NCBI GenBank assembly: GCA_021812705.1
Contig: JAKAMT010000006.1
Span: 1-43,751 of the forward strand
Length of the DNA: 43,751 bases
From: Bacteroidota bacterium
GTDB lineage: Bacteria > Bacteroidota > Ignavibacteria > Ignavibacteriales > Melioribacteraceae
Direction of reading: 5' to 3'
A program made the translations under genes and the position numbers. Below, in pieces: positions 34,912 to 42,878 of this stretch. How positions within the stretch are numbered: position 1 is the stretch's first letter; the number at the start of each line of letters is the position of its first letter. The notes under the pieces were generated by a model. The model did not search any database, was not told the origin of the DNA, and saw only the letters and a list, made by a program, of their open reading frames with translations.

Positions 34912-36540
34912 TCACATCTTGTCGGGCGCCGAGACTCCCAGTATGCTAAGACCGTTTCGCAGGACGGTCTGCACCGCGACCGCAAGTGAGATTCTTGCTT
35001 CGGCAAGTTTTTTCTCGCTTCCTATTATGCGGCATTCAGTATAGAAACGGTGGAAAAGAGAAGCAAGCTCTTCCAGATATATTGTTATTCTGTGAGTCTC
35101 GTAATTTTCCGCGCTGTAGAGAACATCATCGGGGAATTCGAATAATTTTTTCAGGAGATTCTGCTCTTCCGGTTTTGAAAGGAGACTTAAATTTTCGAGG
35201 GAGCTTTCGAGCCCCTCTTCCTTTGTCATCCTAAGAATGGAAGAGATTCTTGCATGAGCATACTGAAGATAGAAAACAGGATTTTCATCCGATTGTTTTT
35301 TAGCCACATCGATATCAAAATTCAAATGACTTGTAATGCTTCTCATATTGAAAAAGTAACGTACCACATCGCTGCCCACTTCGTCCGTAAGTTCATCCAG
35401 CGTTATATAGTTGGCTTTACGGGTCGACATTTTAACTACTTCCCCCTTATCCATAATTGTAACGAACTGGTGTATAAGCACTTTTATTTTTTCTGAATCG
35501 TATCCAAGCGCTTTAAGACCGGCAAGGACATCCGGATATGTGGCGTTATGATCGGAGCCGAACAGGTCGATCATCAGATCGTACCCGCGTTCAAATTTTG
35601 TGATATGATAGGCAATGTCCGGAAGACGGTAAGTAGGCTCGCCGGAAGATTTTACAATCACTTTATCGGCCTGATTGCCCAGTTCCGAAAGTTTCAGCCA
35701 GACAGCTCCTTCACTTTCGTAAGAAAGAGATCTTTTTTTGAATTCGCTCAGAAGATTTTCAATTCTGCCGTCTTCATACAGCACGTGCTCGTTGTAAAAA
35801 TTCTTCATCTTGATCTTGATTCGGTCAAGTGTTTTTATGATATCCGCAAAGATCTCTTTTTCAGCCGCCTGCTTGAATTTTCCTTCGGCATTCTCTTCAA
35901 CCAGAGAATCCCCGAATTCCTCTTTAAGTTTTGCGGCAATCTCTTTTATATATTCACCCTGATAATAATCTTCCGGGAATTCACTCCCTCTGTTCAAAAG
36001 TTCAAGATAACGGAGACGTACAGAGTCGCCCAGCACGCGCATCTGCCTTCCGGCATTGTTGAAATAGTATTCACGGTCAACTTCATAACCGATCCACTCG
36101 AGCATATTGCCTACAGTGTCTCCAACCACGGCGTTTCTGCCGTGCCCTACAGTTAACGGTCCTGTGGGATTTGCAGAAACAAATTCCACCATTGCTTTCT
36201 TGCCGGCATATTTTTTCGATCTTCCGAAATTCTCTTTCTTCTCGAAAATTTCCTTTATGATATTCGTATTGTAAGAAGGGATGAAATAAAAATTGATGAA
36301 TCCCGGTCCGGCAATCACAACCTTCTCAATTATTTCATTGTCAAACTCCAGATTTGAGATTATTTCCGCTGCAACTGCCTGCGGTTTCTGCTTCAGTTTT
36401 TTGGCAAGTATCATTGCGGCGTTGGTGGAATAATCGCCGTGTTCTTTCTGGGCCGGCACGGTAAAAGTGATATCTATATCGTTCAGATAGGTAAGTTTCT
36501 TTTTTGTTTCATCAAAAAGCTGCAGCAGATAGTTCTTCAA
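34912..36540 (-). CDS. argS: Arginyl-tRNA synthetase
   Basis: This class I aminoacyl-tRNA synthetase charges tRNA-Arg. The N-terminal tRNA-binding domain (about 1-110) is followed by SANPTGPLTVGHGRN, the HIGH-type motif. The second motif appears as KMSTRKANYITLDEL, a KMSKS variant of the ArgRS kind. The C-terminal DALR-type anticodon domain ends in LRNGLSILGVSAPDKM. Length is 542 aa, normal. It follows rsfS by 19 nt and precedes the two-component genes. Confidence 0.97.
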   Translation of the reverse strand: MKNYLLQLFDETKKKLTYLNDIDITFTVPAQKEHGDYSTNAAMILAKKLKQKPQAVAAEIISNLEFDNEIIEKVVIAGPGFINFYFIPSYNTNIIKEIFEKKENFGRSKKYAGKKAMVEFVSANPTGPLTVGHGRNAVVGDTVGNMLEWIGYEVDREYYFNNAGRQMRVLGDSVRLRYLELLNRGSEFPEDYYQGEYIKEIAAKLKEEFGDSLVEENAEGKFKQAAEKEIFADIIKTLDRIKIKMKNFYNEHVLYEDGRIENLLSEFKKRSLSYESEGAVWLKLSELGNQADKVIVKSSGEPTYRLPDIAYHITKFERGYDLMIDLFGSDHNATYPDVLAGLKALGYDSEKIKVLIHQFVTIMDKGEVVKMSTRKANYITLDELTDEVGSDVVRYFFNMRSITSHLNFDIDVAKKQSDENPVFYLQYAHARISSILRMTKEEGLESSLENLSLLSKPEEQNLLKKLFEFPDDVLYSAENYETHRITIYLEELASLFHRFYTECRIIGSEKKLAEARISLAVAVQTVLRNGLSILGVSAPDKM

Positions 36541-36559
36541 AAATTTTCTCCGTTAAAGT

Positions 36560-36910
36560 TTAATCATCATTCTTGATTTTAATTACAGGCGCGTCGCCCC
36601 AAAGTTTTTCCAGATTGTAATAGCTTCTGGCGTCTGCCTTAAAGATATGCACAATAACATCAAAATAATCCAGTATTACCCAATTCAAAGTTTCGTACCC
36701 TTCTTTATGATAGCATCTGATCCCGTTCTCATGAAGTTTCTGGTCTATCTCATCGGCGATAGCTTTTACCTGCTTATCGGCATCCGCGGAACAGACAACA
36801 AAGCAATCCGCAATTCCAGAAAGTTTTCTTAAATCAAGAATATTTATATCGAATCCCTTTTTAGATTTGATCAGTTCAGCAATCATTTTTGAAAATTTTA
36901 TAGGATCCAA
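36560..36910 (-). CDS. rsfS: Ribosomal silencing factor RsfS
   Basis: RsfS binds ribosomal protein L14 and stops joining of the ribosomal subunits when nutrients are scarce. Visible signatures in 116 aa are IADCFVVCSADADKQVKAIA and, later, LDYFDVIVHIF and YYNLEKLWGDAP. It is followed by argS after 19 nt and preceded by a LytR_C gene across an A+T-rich repeat. Confidence 0.95.
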   Translation of the reverse strand: MDPIKFSKMIAELIKSKKGFDINILDLRKLSGIADCFVVCSADADKQVKAIADEIDQKLHENGIRCYHKEGYETLNWVILDYFDVIVHIFKADARSYYNLEKLWGDAPVIKIKNDD

Positions 36911-36933
36911 TTTTTCCTCATTCCTTTCTTCAA

Positions 36934-36986
36934 TTTATAATTTATCATTTATAATTTATCATTTATAATTTTTAATTTATAATTCA
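36934..36986. repeat. 14-bp A+T-rich tandem repeat
   Basis: The unit tttataatttatca occurs at 36934-36947 and 36948-36961, followed by two degenerate copies up to about 36986. It lies between rsfS and the upstream LytR_C gene and overlaps the latter's stop region. It is low-complexity and probably has no coding role. Confidence 0.8.
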
Positions 36987-37472
36987 TTTATACGGTTGCA
37001 GATTGAAATAATCTCTGCCAATAACTACAGTTACATCGAGCAGGTAATCTTTGTTCAGCTGCTGAATGACGTTTTCATTTTTGATTCCGAGCGCTTTTGC
37101 AACCTTCAGCGCGTTAGCACTATTTCCGGTTCTGTCTATAACCAGGCTTTCCCCCACATCATCGGAAATATAATTGCCCGATTTTACCACATCCAGATTT
37201 TTGGAGCGGAGGAAATCTGTGAATTTTTCTGCAGCCCCGCCCGCGCCGCATCCGTTGAGCACCTCAACCTGAACTATTTCGCTGGCTTCTTTTTCATTGA
37301 CTGCCAGATCTTTACTCTTTCCCCCGTCGGATAATTTAATGTAAATCGAATAACCCATGTAAATTATTACCGCGGATAAAAGAATTATTGAGAAATTGAG
37401 AAACAAATTGTAGGAGGTGGATTTAAATCCTTGTCCCGATCTGGATTTTTTTTTGTCTGATTTGCCGTTCAA
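36984..37472 (-). CDS. Membrane-anchored LytR_C-domain protein
   Basis: The 162-aa product has a short basic N-terminus, one membrane helix (about residues 22-46) and a C-terminal LytR_C domain (about 65-160, with EVLNGCGAGGAAEKFTDFLR). LytR_C domains are found at the end of LytR-CpsA-Psr cell-wall enzymes. Here the domain stands alone, without the catalytic LCP part. It is expected in the periplasm, anchored to the inner membrane. It lies ahead of rsfS and argS on the same strand. Confidence 0.85.
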   Translation of the reverse strand: MNGKSDKKKSRSGQGFKSTSYNLFLNFSIILLSAVIIYMGYSIYIKLSDGGKSKDLAVNEKEASEIVQVEVLNGCGAGGAAEKFTDFLRSKNLDVVKSGNYISDDVGESLVIDRTGNSANALKVAKALGIKNENVIQQLNKDYLLDVTVVIGRDYFNLQPYK

Positions 37473-37480
37473 TTAGGATC

Positions 37481-37509
37481 GCGTTTAAATTTTGTAAAAG
37501 TTTAAACGC
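37481..37509. repeat. 9-bp inverted repeat ahead of the LytR_C gene
   Basis: gcgtttaaa (37481-37489) and tttaaacgc (37501-37509) form a perfect inverted repeat with an 11-bp spacer. It lies 9 nt upstream of the LytR_C start and 26 nt after the previous gene's stop. There is no T-run, so an operator or a mRNA hairpin is as likely as a terminator. Confidence 0.5.
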
Positions 37510-37534
37510 AATTTAGTAAAAAACTATCTCTTTC

Positions 37535-38038
37535 TCAGAAACCCCAGTCGTTAAAATAATTGCCTCTGTAAAACGGTGAATATCCTCCGTATCCGTAGCC
37601 GTAAGGATACATTCCGGCAGGAATATTCTGGTACTGAATAAAGATATTCATCTTATCGCTCGGCTTGTAGGTGAGCTGCGCGCGGCTCAGGTAAACGCCG
37701 TTTATCTGCTTCGAAAAATCATTGCCGAATGTGTTGTAAGGAGAATTGACAATGCTTATATCGGTCTCGAGTTTGAGCACATCGCTGAATTTGTAAGCCA
37801 TGCTGTTTGTGTACACGCCCAATGCCATTGAACCGTAGCCGCCGAAGGCTGAATATGAGAGCCCGAACGAATGATGCATCGTGAAATTATCCGGATTTAT
37901 AAATCCAAGCAGCGACCCGAATGAATTTGTCTTCACTATTCCGTTCATGATATTGGGCTTGTTATCGGAATCGGTTTTGAATTGCGCGAATGAAACCGAA
38001 GTATATATAAGCAGGGCAAACAGAATTACTTTTTTCAT
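37535..38038 (-). CDS. Small secreted protein of unknown function
   Basis: The 167-aa product has a signal peptide (residues 1-18, ending SVSFA). It is rich in Gly, Tyr, Phe, Asn and Ser, with beta-strand alternation (for example LSYSAFGGYGSMALGVY). A striking Tyr/Gly-rich tail (MYPYGYGYGGYSPFYRGN) ends in DWGF. It may be a small outer-membrane or surface protein; this is inference. It is the first gene of the unit that includes the LytR_C gene. An inverted repeat lies between the two. Confidence 0.78.
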   Translation of the reverse strand: MKKVILFALLIYTSVSFAQFKTDSDNKPNIMNGIVKTNSFGSLLGFINPDNFTMHHSFGLSYSAFGGYGSMALGVYTNSMAYKFSDVLKLETDISIVNSPYNTFGNDFSKQINGVYLSRAQLTYKPSDKMNIFIQYQNIPAGMYPYGYGYGGYSPFYRGNYFNDWGF

Positions 38039-38159
38039 ATTATCACCGATATTTTGTTTCTTTTACAGCATCAGGAGAAGAAATGTTTCTGATCTCCTCT
38101 GCAATAATATATCAATTTGGCTTAAAGAGTAAACACATTTTTTTCCCCGTCCGCCTTAA

Positions 38160-38621
38160 TTATGCGTTCACCCTTACAATCATTTCAATTTCAACAGGGG
38201 CATTCATAGGCAGTTCGCTAACGCCGACGGCGCTGCGCGCGTGCTTGCCCGCCTCTTCAAAAACCTGGGCCAGAAAATCCGATGCGCCGTTCGCAATTTT
38301 CGGCTGACCGTTAAAATTAACCGCGGAACTTACAAAAACGGTGACTTTAACTATCTGATCCACCTTATCCAGCGATCCGATTAATCCCTTTACTGCAGAG
38401 AGGCAGTTGATTGCAGAAATCCTGGCGCATTCAATCCCTTTCTCCTCCGTCACTTCGTAGCCCACCTTGCCTTCCGCATGCAGTTTGCCGTTCACAAACG
38501 GAAGCTGCCCCGAAGTAAAAATTAAATTCCCGCTCTTCTGAGCCGGGACATAATTAGCCAACGGTTTCGGCGCGGTGGGGAGTTCATATCCCAGCAGCGA
38601 TTTGATTTTTTCTTCAATCAT
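38160..38621 (-). CDS. ridA: RidA family (YjgF/YER057c/UK114) protein
   Basis: This is a deaminase of reactive enamine/imine intermediates made by pyridoxal-phosphate enzymes, or one of its close relatives. The family core SGNLIFTSGQLPF and the late HARSAVGVSELPMNAPVEIE are present, including the conserved Arg before SAVGV. The frame extends to 38657 through TTG. The ATG at 38621 is preceded by GAGG at 6 nt and fits the family N-terminus (153 aa). It is divergent from mazG. The longer subfamily may not act on the same imines as E. coli RidA. Confidence 0.92.
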   Translation of the reverse strand: MIEEKIKSLLGYELPTAPKPLANYVPAQKSGNLIFTSGQLPFVNGKLHAEGKVGYEVTEEKGIECARISAINCLSAVKGLIGSLDKVDQIVKVTVFVSSAVNFNGQPKIANGASDFLAQVFEEAGKHARSAVGVSELPMNAPVEIEMIVRVNA

Positions 38622-38685
38622 TTTAACCTCAGGAATTTTTTCATTTAAATATATCAAAAAAAATAAAATAAATTAGCCGAATCAT

Positions 38686-38716
38686 TTTCTCATTCATCGA
38701 CGGCTGATTATCTTTG
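38686..38716 (+). promoter_or_regulatory. Putative promoter of mazG
   Basis: TTTC (38686-38689) and TATCTTTG (38709-38716) are 19 bp apart. The latter is an exact TAnnTTTG match continuing as CA. The start codon is 23 nt downstream. GGAGAAA just before the ATG is the ribosome binding site. Confidence 0.5.
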
Positions 38717-38738
38717 CACATTCAATTGGAGAAATTTG

Positions 38739-39506
38739 ATGACCGGCGAAAAATTTGAAAAGCTTTGGGAAGTGATGCTTCGCCTTCGTAAAGAGTGCCC
38801 GTGGGACGGAGAGCAGACCCACGATTCGATCAAAGCGGCGCTGCTGGAGGAAACCTACGAAGCTATTGAAGCAATAGACATGAAAGATTACAACGAATTG
38901 AAATCGGAGTTGGGAGATCTGCTTCTGCATATTGTTTTTCACGCCGCTATTGCCCGGGAAAATAATATTTTTTCGATCGATGATGTCATTGATTCAATTA
39001 CTGACAAGATGATACGCCGGCATCCGCATGTGTTCGGAGATGTTAAAGTGGACGGCACAAAAGATATTCTGCGCAACTGGGAAGAGATTAAGATGAATGA
39101 AGGAAGAGAGGCGCTTCTGGACGGCGTTCCTAAAAATATGCCCGGACTGGCCAGGGCTTTCCGCCTTCAGGAAAAAGCGAGCAAAGTTGGATTCGACTGG
39201 GAGAAGAAGGAAGACGTGTGGAAGAAAGTGATTGAGGAAATTGAAGAGATGCATGAGATGGAACGTGCAGGCAACACGGTCGAATTTGAAAAGGAATTGG
39301 GGGACGTCTTTTTTGCGCTTACAAATTACGCCCGCTTTCTTGGCGTTAATCCCGAAAACGCACTGCGTTACACAAATGAAAAATTCATTGCCCGGTTCGG
39401 CTATGTAGAGAAAAAAATTAAAGAGAGCGGCAGAAAACTTTCGGAATCTACTCTGGAAGAGATGGATAAATACTGGGAAGAGAGCAAAAAAGTTTTAGGG
39501 AACTGA
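38739..39506 (+). CDS. mazG: Nucleoside triphosphate pyrophosphohydrolase MazG
   Basis: MazG hydrolyses NTPs to NMP and PPi, cleaning the pool of abnormal nucleotides. Two MazG domains are visible in 255 aa. The first carries CPWDGEQTHDSI, EETYEAIEAID and the ExxD-type ELGDLLLHIVFH. The second carries IEEIEEMHEM and ELGDVFFALTNYARF, followed by the helix ALRYTNEKFIARF. The ATG at 38739 is preferred over a TTG just before it, because GGAGAAA precedes it. It is the only gene on its strand in this part. Confidence 0.95.
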   Translation: MTGEKFEKLWEVMLRLRKECPWDGEQTHDSIKAALLEETYEAIEAIDMKDYNELKSELGDLLLHIVFHAAIARENNIFSIDDVIDSITDKMIRRHPHVFGDVKVDGTKDILRNWEEIKMNEGREALLDGVPKNMPGLARAFRLQEKASKVGFDWEKKEDVWKKVIEEIEEMHEMERAGNTVEFEKELGDVFFALTNYARFLGVNPENALRYTNEKFIARFGYVEKKIKESGRKLSESTLEEMDKYWEESKKVLGN

Positions 39507-39526
39507 TAAATATATAACGCCGGAAA

Positions 39527-40486
39527 CTATTTGCCGTTGTTATTGTAATGCTTCTCGTACGCGTTGATGATGTCTTTTACAAGTTTATGGCGTACCACAT
39601 CAACCTTGTCGAAATAAACAAAGCCCACTCCTTCAATTCCCCGCAGAATCTCCTTCACCTGCACCAGTCCGCTCTGAGAATAACTGGGGAGATCTATCTG
39701 CGTGATGTCTCCGGTGATTATCGACTTTGAATTCGGACCGAGCCGGGTTAAAAACATTTTCATCTGCATTCCGGTCGCATTCTGCGCTTCATCCAGAATA
39801 ACGAAGGCGTTATTCAAAGTCCTCCCTCTCATATACGCAAGCGGGACTATCTCTATTACCCCCTTCTCGATATAATTTTTAAGCTGTTCACCCGGAATCA
39901 TCTCCTCCAACGCGTCGTACAGAGGCCTTAAATACGGATCTATCTTTTCTCTGAAATCGCCCGGAAGAAAACCGAGACTCTCGCCGGCCTCAACAGCGGG
40001 ACGCGCGAGAATGATTCTTTTAACAATTCCTTTTTTAAGCGCAGCCACGGAAAATGCTACTGCTAAATATGTCTTTCCGGTTCCCGCCGGACCAATAGCA
40101 AAGCAGATATCGTTTTCCTTGACTACTTTTATATAGGCAATCTGGTTCGGAGTCTTTGCCTTGATAGCGTCTTTCTTGGAGTAGAGAATAATATTATCGT
40201 AATCGTTCTCGCTGATAATTTCTTTCCCCTGAAGCGTGAGATCGATTATTGTGTAAACATCATTCGGCTGAAGCTTGCCGGTTGTGTTCAGGACAAATAT
40301 CATCTCTTTAAAAACTTTTTCTATAGCGGCCACTTCTTCCGCCACTCCCTGAATAATAATTGTATCTCCGCGCACGATTACATTTGAGGAAAATCTTTCA
40401 TCAACAGGTTTAAGATTTGCGTCGTTCATTCCGATGAAAGAGAGGAGATCAACATTTTCTATCTTAACAACTTTTTCTAACTGCGT
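39527..40486 (-). CDS. phoH: PhoH-like ATPase
   Basis: This is a PhoH-family ATPase, associated with RNA metabolism in several bacteria. Walker A is GPAGTGKTYLA, with a later IILARPAVEAGESLGFLPG and the Walker B-like FVILDEAQNAT. The first ATG (40429) would yield 300 aa. The frame continues upstream for 19 codons encoding VDLLSFIG directly before MNDANLK, which matches the family N-terminus. No ATG, GTG or TTG occurs in that extension. The ACG at 40486 lies 5 nt after a perfect GGAGG (40496-40492), so I propose it as start (319 aa). Initiation at 40429 remains possible, though it has no ribosome binding site. The upstream terminator ends just before the GGAGG. Confidence 0.85.
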   Translation of the reverse strand, partial: TQLEKVVKIENVDLLSFIGMNDANLKPVDERFSSNVIVRGDTIIIQGVAEEVAAIEKVFKEMIFVLNTTGKLQPNDVYTIIDLTLQGKEIISENDYDNIILYSKKDAIKAKTPNQIAYIKVVKENDICFAIGPAGTGKTYLAVAFSVAALKKGIVKRIILARPAVEAGESLGFLPGDFREKIDPYLRPLYDALEEMIPGEQLKNYIEKGVIEIVPLAYMRGRTLNNAFVILDEAQNATGMQMKMFLTRLGPNSKSIITGDITQIDLPSYSQSGLVQVKEILRGIEGVGFVYFDKVDVVRHKLVKDIINAYEKHYNNNGK

Positions 40487-40500
40487 AACTGCCTCCGGGA

Positions 40501-40540
40501 AAATAAAAAAGCCCTCTTCAAAAAATGAAAAGGGCTTTAT
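40501..40540 (-). terminator. Rho-independent terminator of the LysM gene
   Basis: AAAGCCCTTTTCA / TGAAGAGGGCTTT (40538-40526 with 40520-40508; one mismatch, loop TTTTT) is followed on the minus strand by TTTTTTATTT. It ends 38 nt after the LysM gene and about 5 nt before the phoH ribosome binding site. Confidence 0.88.
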
Positions 40541-40577
40541 TTAATTTATTGCTTAACACTTTTAGATCAAGAAATCC

Positions 40578-41345
40578 TTACTTAACTTTTTTTGGAGCCG
40601 GAGCTGCAGCTGCAGCAGGTTTCTTTTCTGCCGGAGCCGGAGCTACTGCAGGCGCCTGTGTCTGGGTTGGCGGAGCCGGTTTGTAATTTCTTCTGATCTT
40701 ATCGTATTTCGATTTTTCTTCTTCAGTCAGATTAGGAATCTTGAAGATCTGTTTCGGGAAGATAAGATCCGGATTCTTTATCTGGTCTCTGTTTGCTTTG
40801 TAGATTACAGGCCAAGCAAACGGATTTGCGTAATGTTCTTTTTTCTTTGCGATGTTCCAGAGATTGTCGTTTTTAACTACTGTGTAGTTGATCTCTTTAG
40901 GAGCAACAACCCATGCATCCAATTTTCTCTGAAGCTGATTATGTACCTGGTCAAAAAATTCAGGAAGAGCGCTGATTTTATTTTTCTTCATCGCATCCAG
41001 TTCTGCCTGGCGGTCTGCTTTTTCAGGAACGCGGCCGTCAATCTTTGCGGTCAGATCTGCGAGCTGTTTTCTGAAATTGTCAACGTCGGCTTTTTTAGCG
41101 CCGAGCATTGCATAGGTTTCATTCACACAGTCGTCGTATGATTTAAGTCCGGCATTTATTTTTTTGAGATTGGCAACTTCAGCTTTTAAAGCATTCAGTT
41201 CTGCAGTGAGAGAAACTCTTCTCTCGGTAAGGCGGTTCATTTCATTCTGCCATTCTTCTTTGGTCATTTCTTTCTGCTGCGCAAAGATATTGACAGAGAG
41301 AACCATAGCAAAAAAACTCACTAACAATAATTTGTAAAATTTCAT
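40578..41345 (-). CDS. Secreted coiled-coil/LysM-domain protein
   Basis: The 255-aa product has a signal peptide (residues 1-22, ending NIFAQ), then a coiled-coil region (about 30-140, heptads such as LTAELNALKAEVANLKKINA). A LysM peptidoglycan-binding domain follows (about 153-203; YTVVKNDNLWNIAKK with the IPNL end), then an Ala/Pro/Lys-rich tail from about 217 to 255. It is likely a periplasmic protein contacting peptidoglycan. It follows the coiled-coil lipoprotein gene after 30 nt and ends in a terminator hairpin, so the two form a unit. It may act in cell-envelope anchoring; this is inference. Confidence 0.9.
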   Translation of the reverse strand: MKFYKLLLVSFFAMVLSVNIFAQQKEMTKEEWQNEMNRLTERRVSLTAELNALKAEVANLKKINAGLKSYDDCVNETYAMLGAKKADVDNFRKQLADLTAKIDGRVPEKADRQAELDAMKKNKISALPEFFDQVHNQLQRKLDAWVVAPKEINYTVVKNDNLWNIAKKKEHYANPFAWPVIYKANRDQIKNPDLIFPKQIFKIPNLTEEEKSKYDKIRRNYKPAPPTQTQAPAVAPAPAEKKPAAAAAPAPKKVK

Positions 41346-41375
41346 TTAAGCCTCCGTCATGAATAAACTTATTAA

Positions 41376-41645
41376 TTACATCCCGATTTTTTCGAGATTC
41401 TTTTTGGTTTCTGCTTTTTCTTTTGCGCACTGATCAAGTTTTGCATTTTTTTCGGCAATTTCTCTTTCTATGGCAGCTTTTTCAGCTTTGAGAGATCCTA
41501 CTTCTTTTTCAAGCGCTTTAACTTCAGAGCGAAGGGCTTCTAGTTCAGCCATCTGCTCTTCCGAAACTCCGCTGCAGCCTGTCACACTTACCATTCCTGC
41601 AAACAGAAGAACTATAAGCGCAGAGTTGATGATCCTTTTCATCAT
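41376..41645 (-). CDS. Small coiled-coil lipoprotein
   Basis: The 89-aa product has a lipoprotein signal with lipobox VTGC (Cys at about residue 24). A continuous heptad coiled coil made of Leu, Glu and Lys follows (for example ELEALRSEVKALEKEV). It recalls Braun-type and similar envelope lipoproteins but lacks a clear C-terminal Lys for peptidoglycan attachment (it ends IGM). It is co-oriented with the LysM protein 30 nt downstream, and the coiled coils could pair. Confidence 0.83.
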   Translation of the reverse strand: MMKRIINSALIVLLFAGMVSVTGCSGVSEEQMAELEALRSEVKALEKEVGSLKAEKAAIEREIAEKNAKLDQCAKEKAETKKNLEKIGM

Positions 41646-41737
41646 TTCACTTCTCCTTTATATTGATGATTTGAATTTTGCGCGATAAATATAAGAATTT
41701 TTCAGTCTAAATAAAGTGCATATTTTCATTTTATCAT

Positions 41738-42415
41738 CTAGATCAGGCGTTTTTCTACAAAGCTCGAGTATTTTTCCCCCGCTATAATAAGATGATCGAT
41801 CACCTGAATATCCATAATTTTACCGGCTTCGGCTAATTTTTTTGTCAATGAGATATCTTCGTTGCTGGGATCGGGATTGCCGCTGGGATGATTGTGCAAC
41901 AGAATTATGCTTGCCGAATTATTCTCTATCGCCGTCTTGAATACCTCGCGCGGATGAACTAAACTGGCGTTTAAATGTCCCACAGAGATCAGCTCCATTC
42001 TTATCACCCGGTTGGATGAATTGAGGCAGACCACGTAAAATTCCTCTTTCAGTTTATCCCGCATGACAGGAATAAAAAGTTCGGCGATATCGGCGGGAGA
42101 AACGATTTTTTTTACGGAGAAAAGTTTTTTCTGAAAATCTGCCCTCCTGTTGATTTCGAAAGCTGCAAGGAGAGCGGCCGATTTGTCTTTTCCCACGCCG
42201 GGGCATTTTTGAATCGCCGCCGCGGTTTGAGAAGTGAGATTGTTCAATCCCCCTGCGCTAGTGATAAGATCGTACGCAACCTGCAGCACGCTCTTCCCTT
42301 TTGTTCCGGTGCGCAATAGAATAGCTATTAGTTCCGCATCGGTCAGACTCTGCGCGCCGCGCAGCAGCAATTTTTCACGTGGACGGTCATCGATTGGAAG
42401 TTCTTTTACTTTCAT
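41738..42415 (-). CDS. radC: RadC family JAMM-domain protein
   Basis: The 225-aa protein has an N-terminal helix-hairpin-helix-like part (PREKLLLRGAQSLTDAELIA, and KCPGVGKDKSAALLAAFE) and a C-terminal JAB/JAMM metal-binding domain with LLHNHPSGNPDPSNED. The E. coli radC gene was named for repair, but its role was later questioned, and the biochemical activity of the family is unclear. The JAMM His-x-His and Asp are all present. It is an isolated gene between the lipoprotein and the antitoxin. Confidence 0.95.
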   Translation of the reverse strand: MKVKELPIDDRPREKLLLRGAQSLTDAELIAILLRTGTKGKSVLQVAYDLITSAGGLNNLTSQTAAAIQKCPGVGKDKSAALLAAFEINRRADFQKKLFSVKKIVSPADIAELFIPVMRDKLKEEFYVVCLNSSNRVIRMELISVGHLNASLVHPREVFKTAIENNSASIILLHNHPSGNPDPSNEDISLTKKLAEAGKIMDIQVIDHLIIAGEKYSSFVEKRLI

Positions 42416-42602
42416 AGCTGCTCCCCATAGATTTTCTTATATAACTTTATCCATTACCGGAGATTAGAAATCGAAGAAGCGTACAATTTTACTTAAGCGT
42501 AGAGGTTTTGAAAATGTGTAAGACAAATTTGAGAAAAATAGTTCTGCAGTTAAATTAGTTTACCGATCAATTTTTAACGGCACTCAGTATAGCGCATTTA
42601 AT

Positions 42603-42878
42603 TTAACGTATGCTTATCTGTAATGTTTTACCCAGTGCTTCTAAGTAACTTTTAAGTGTGGATAAACGAATATCTTCGGCATGGTTTTCAATTCGGGATA
42701 TTGCGGACTTTTTAGTGCTCATTTTTTCCGCCAGCTCTTTTTGCGTTACACCGACTTCTTCCCTTGCCTGACGAAGCAATACTCCAATTTTGAAACTTTC
42801 GTAACCTTTTTCAAAATTTTTAGAGAATTTTTTACTTTTTCTTTTTCTTTTTACTATATATTTATCCAGATCATCCAT
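42603..42878 (-). CDS. higA: XRE-family antitoxin (HigA-like)
   Basis: This is a helix-turn-helix protein of 91 aa, probably the antitoxin and autoregulator of a HigBA-type module. The basic N-terminus ([12 protein letters not shown]) precedes an HTH of the XRE type at about residues 31-85 ([19 protein letters not shown], then [10 protein letters not shown]). Its ATG overlaps the end of the toxin-like fragment by 8 nt, the usual toxin-first order. The toxin itself is broken. The protein may persist as a transcription factor or as an anti-addiction antitoxin. Confidence 0.85.
   Translation of the reverse strand: MDDLDKYIVKRKRKSKKFSKNFEKGYESFKIGVLLRQAREEVGVTQKELAEKMSTKKSAISRIENHAEDIRLSTLKSYLEALGKTLQISIR

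Noticed and set aside
42416-42602. Small RNA or hidden gene between radC and the antitoxin
   Set aside because: No conserved fold, promoter or frame could be recognised in this 187-nt stretch.
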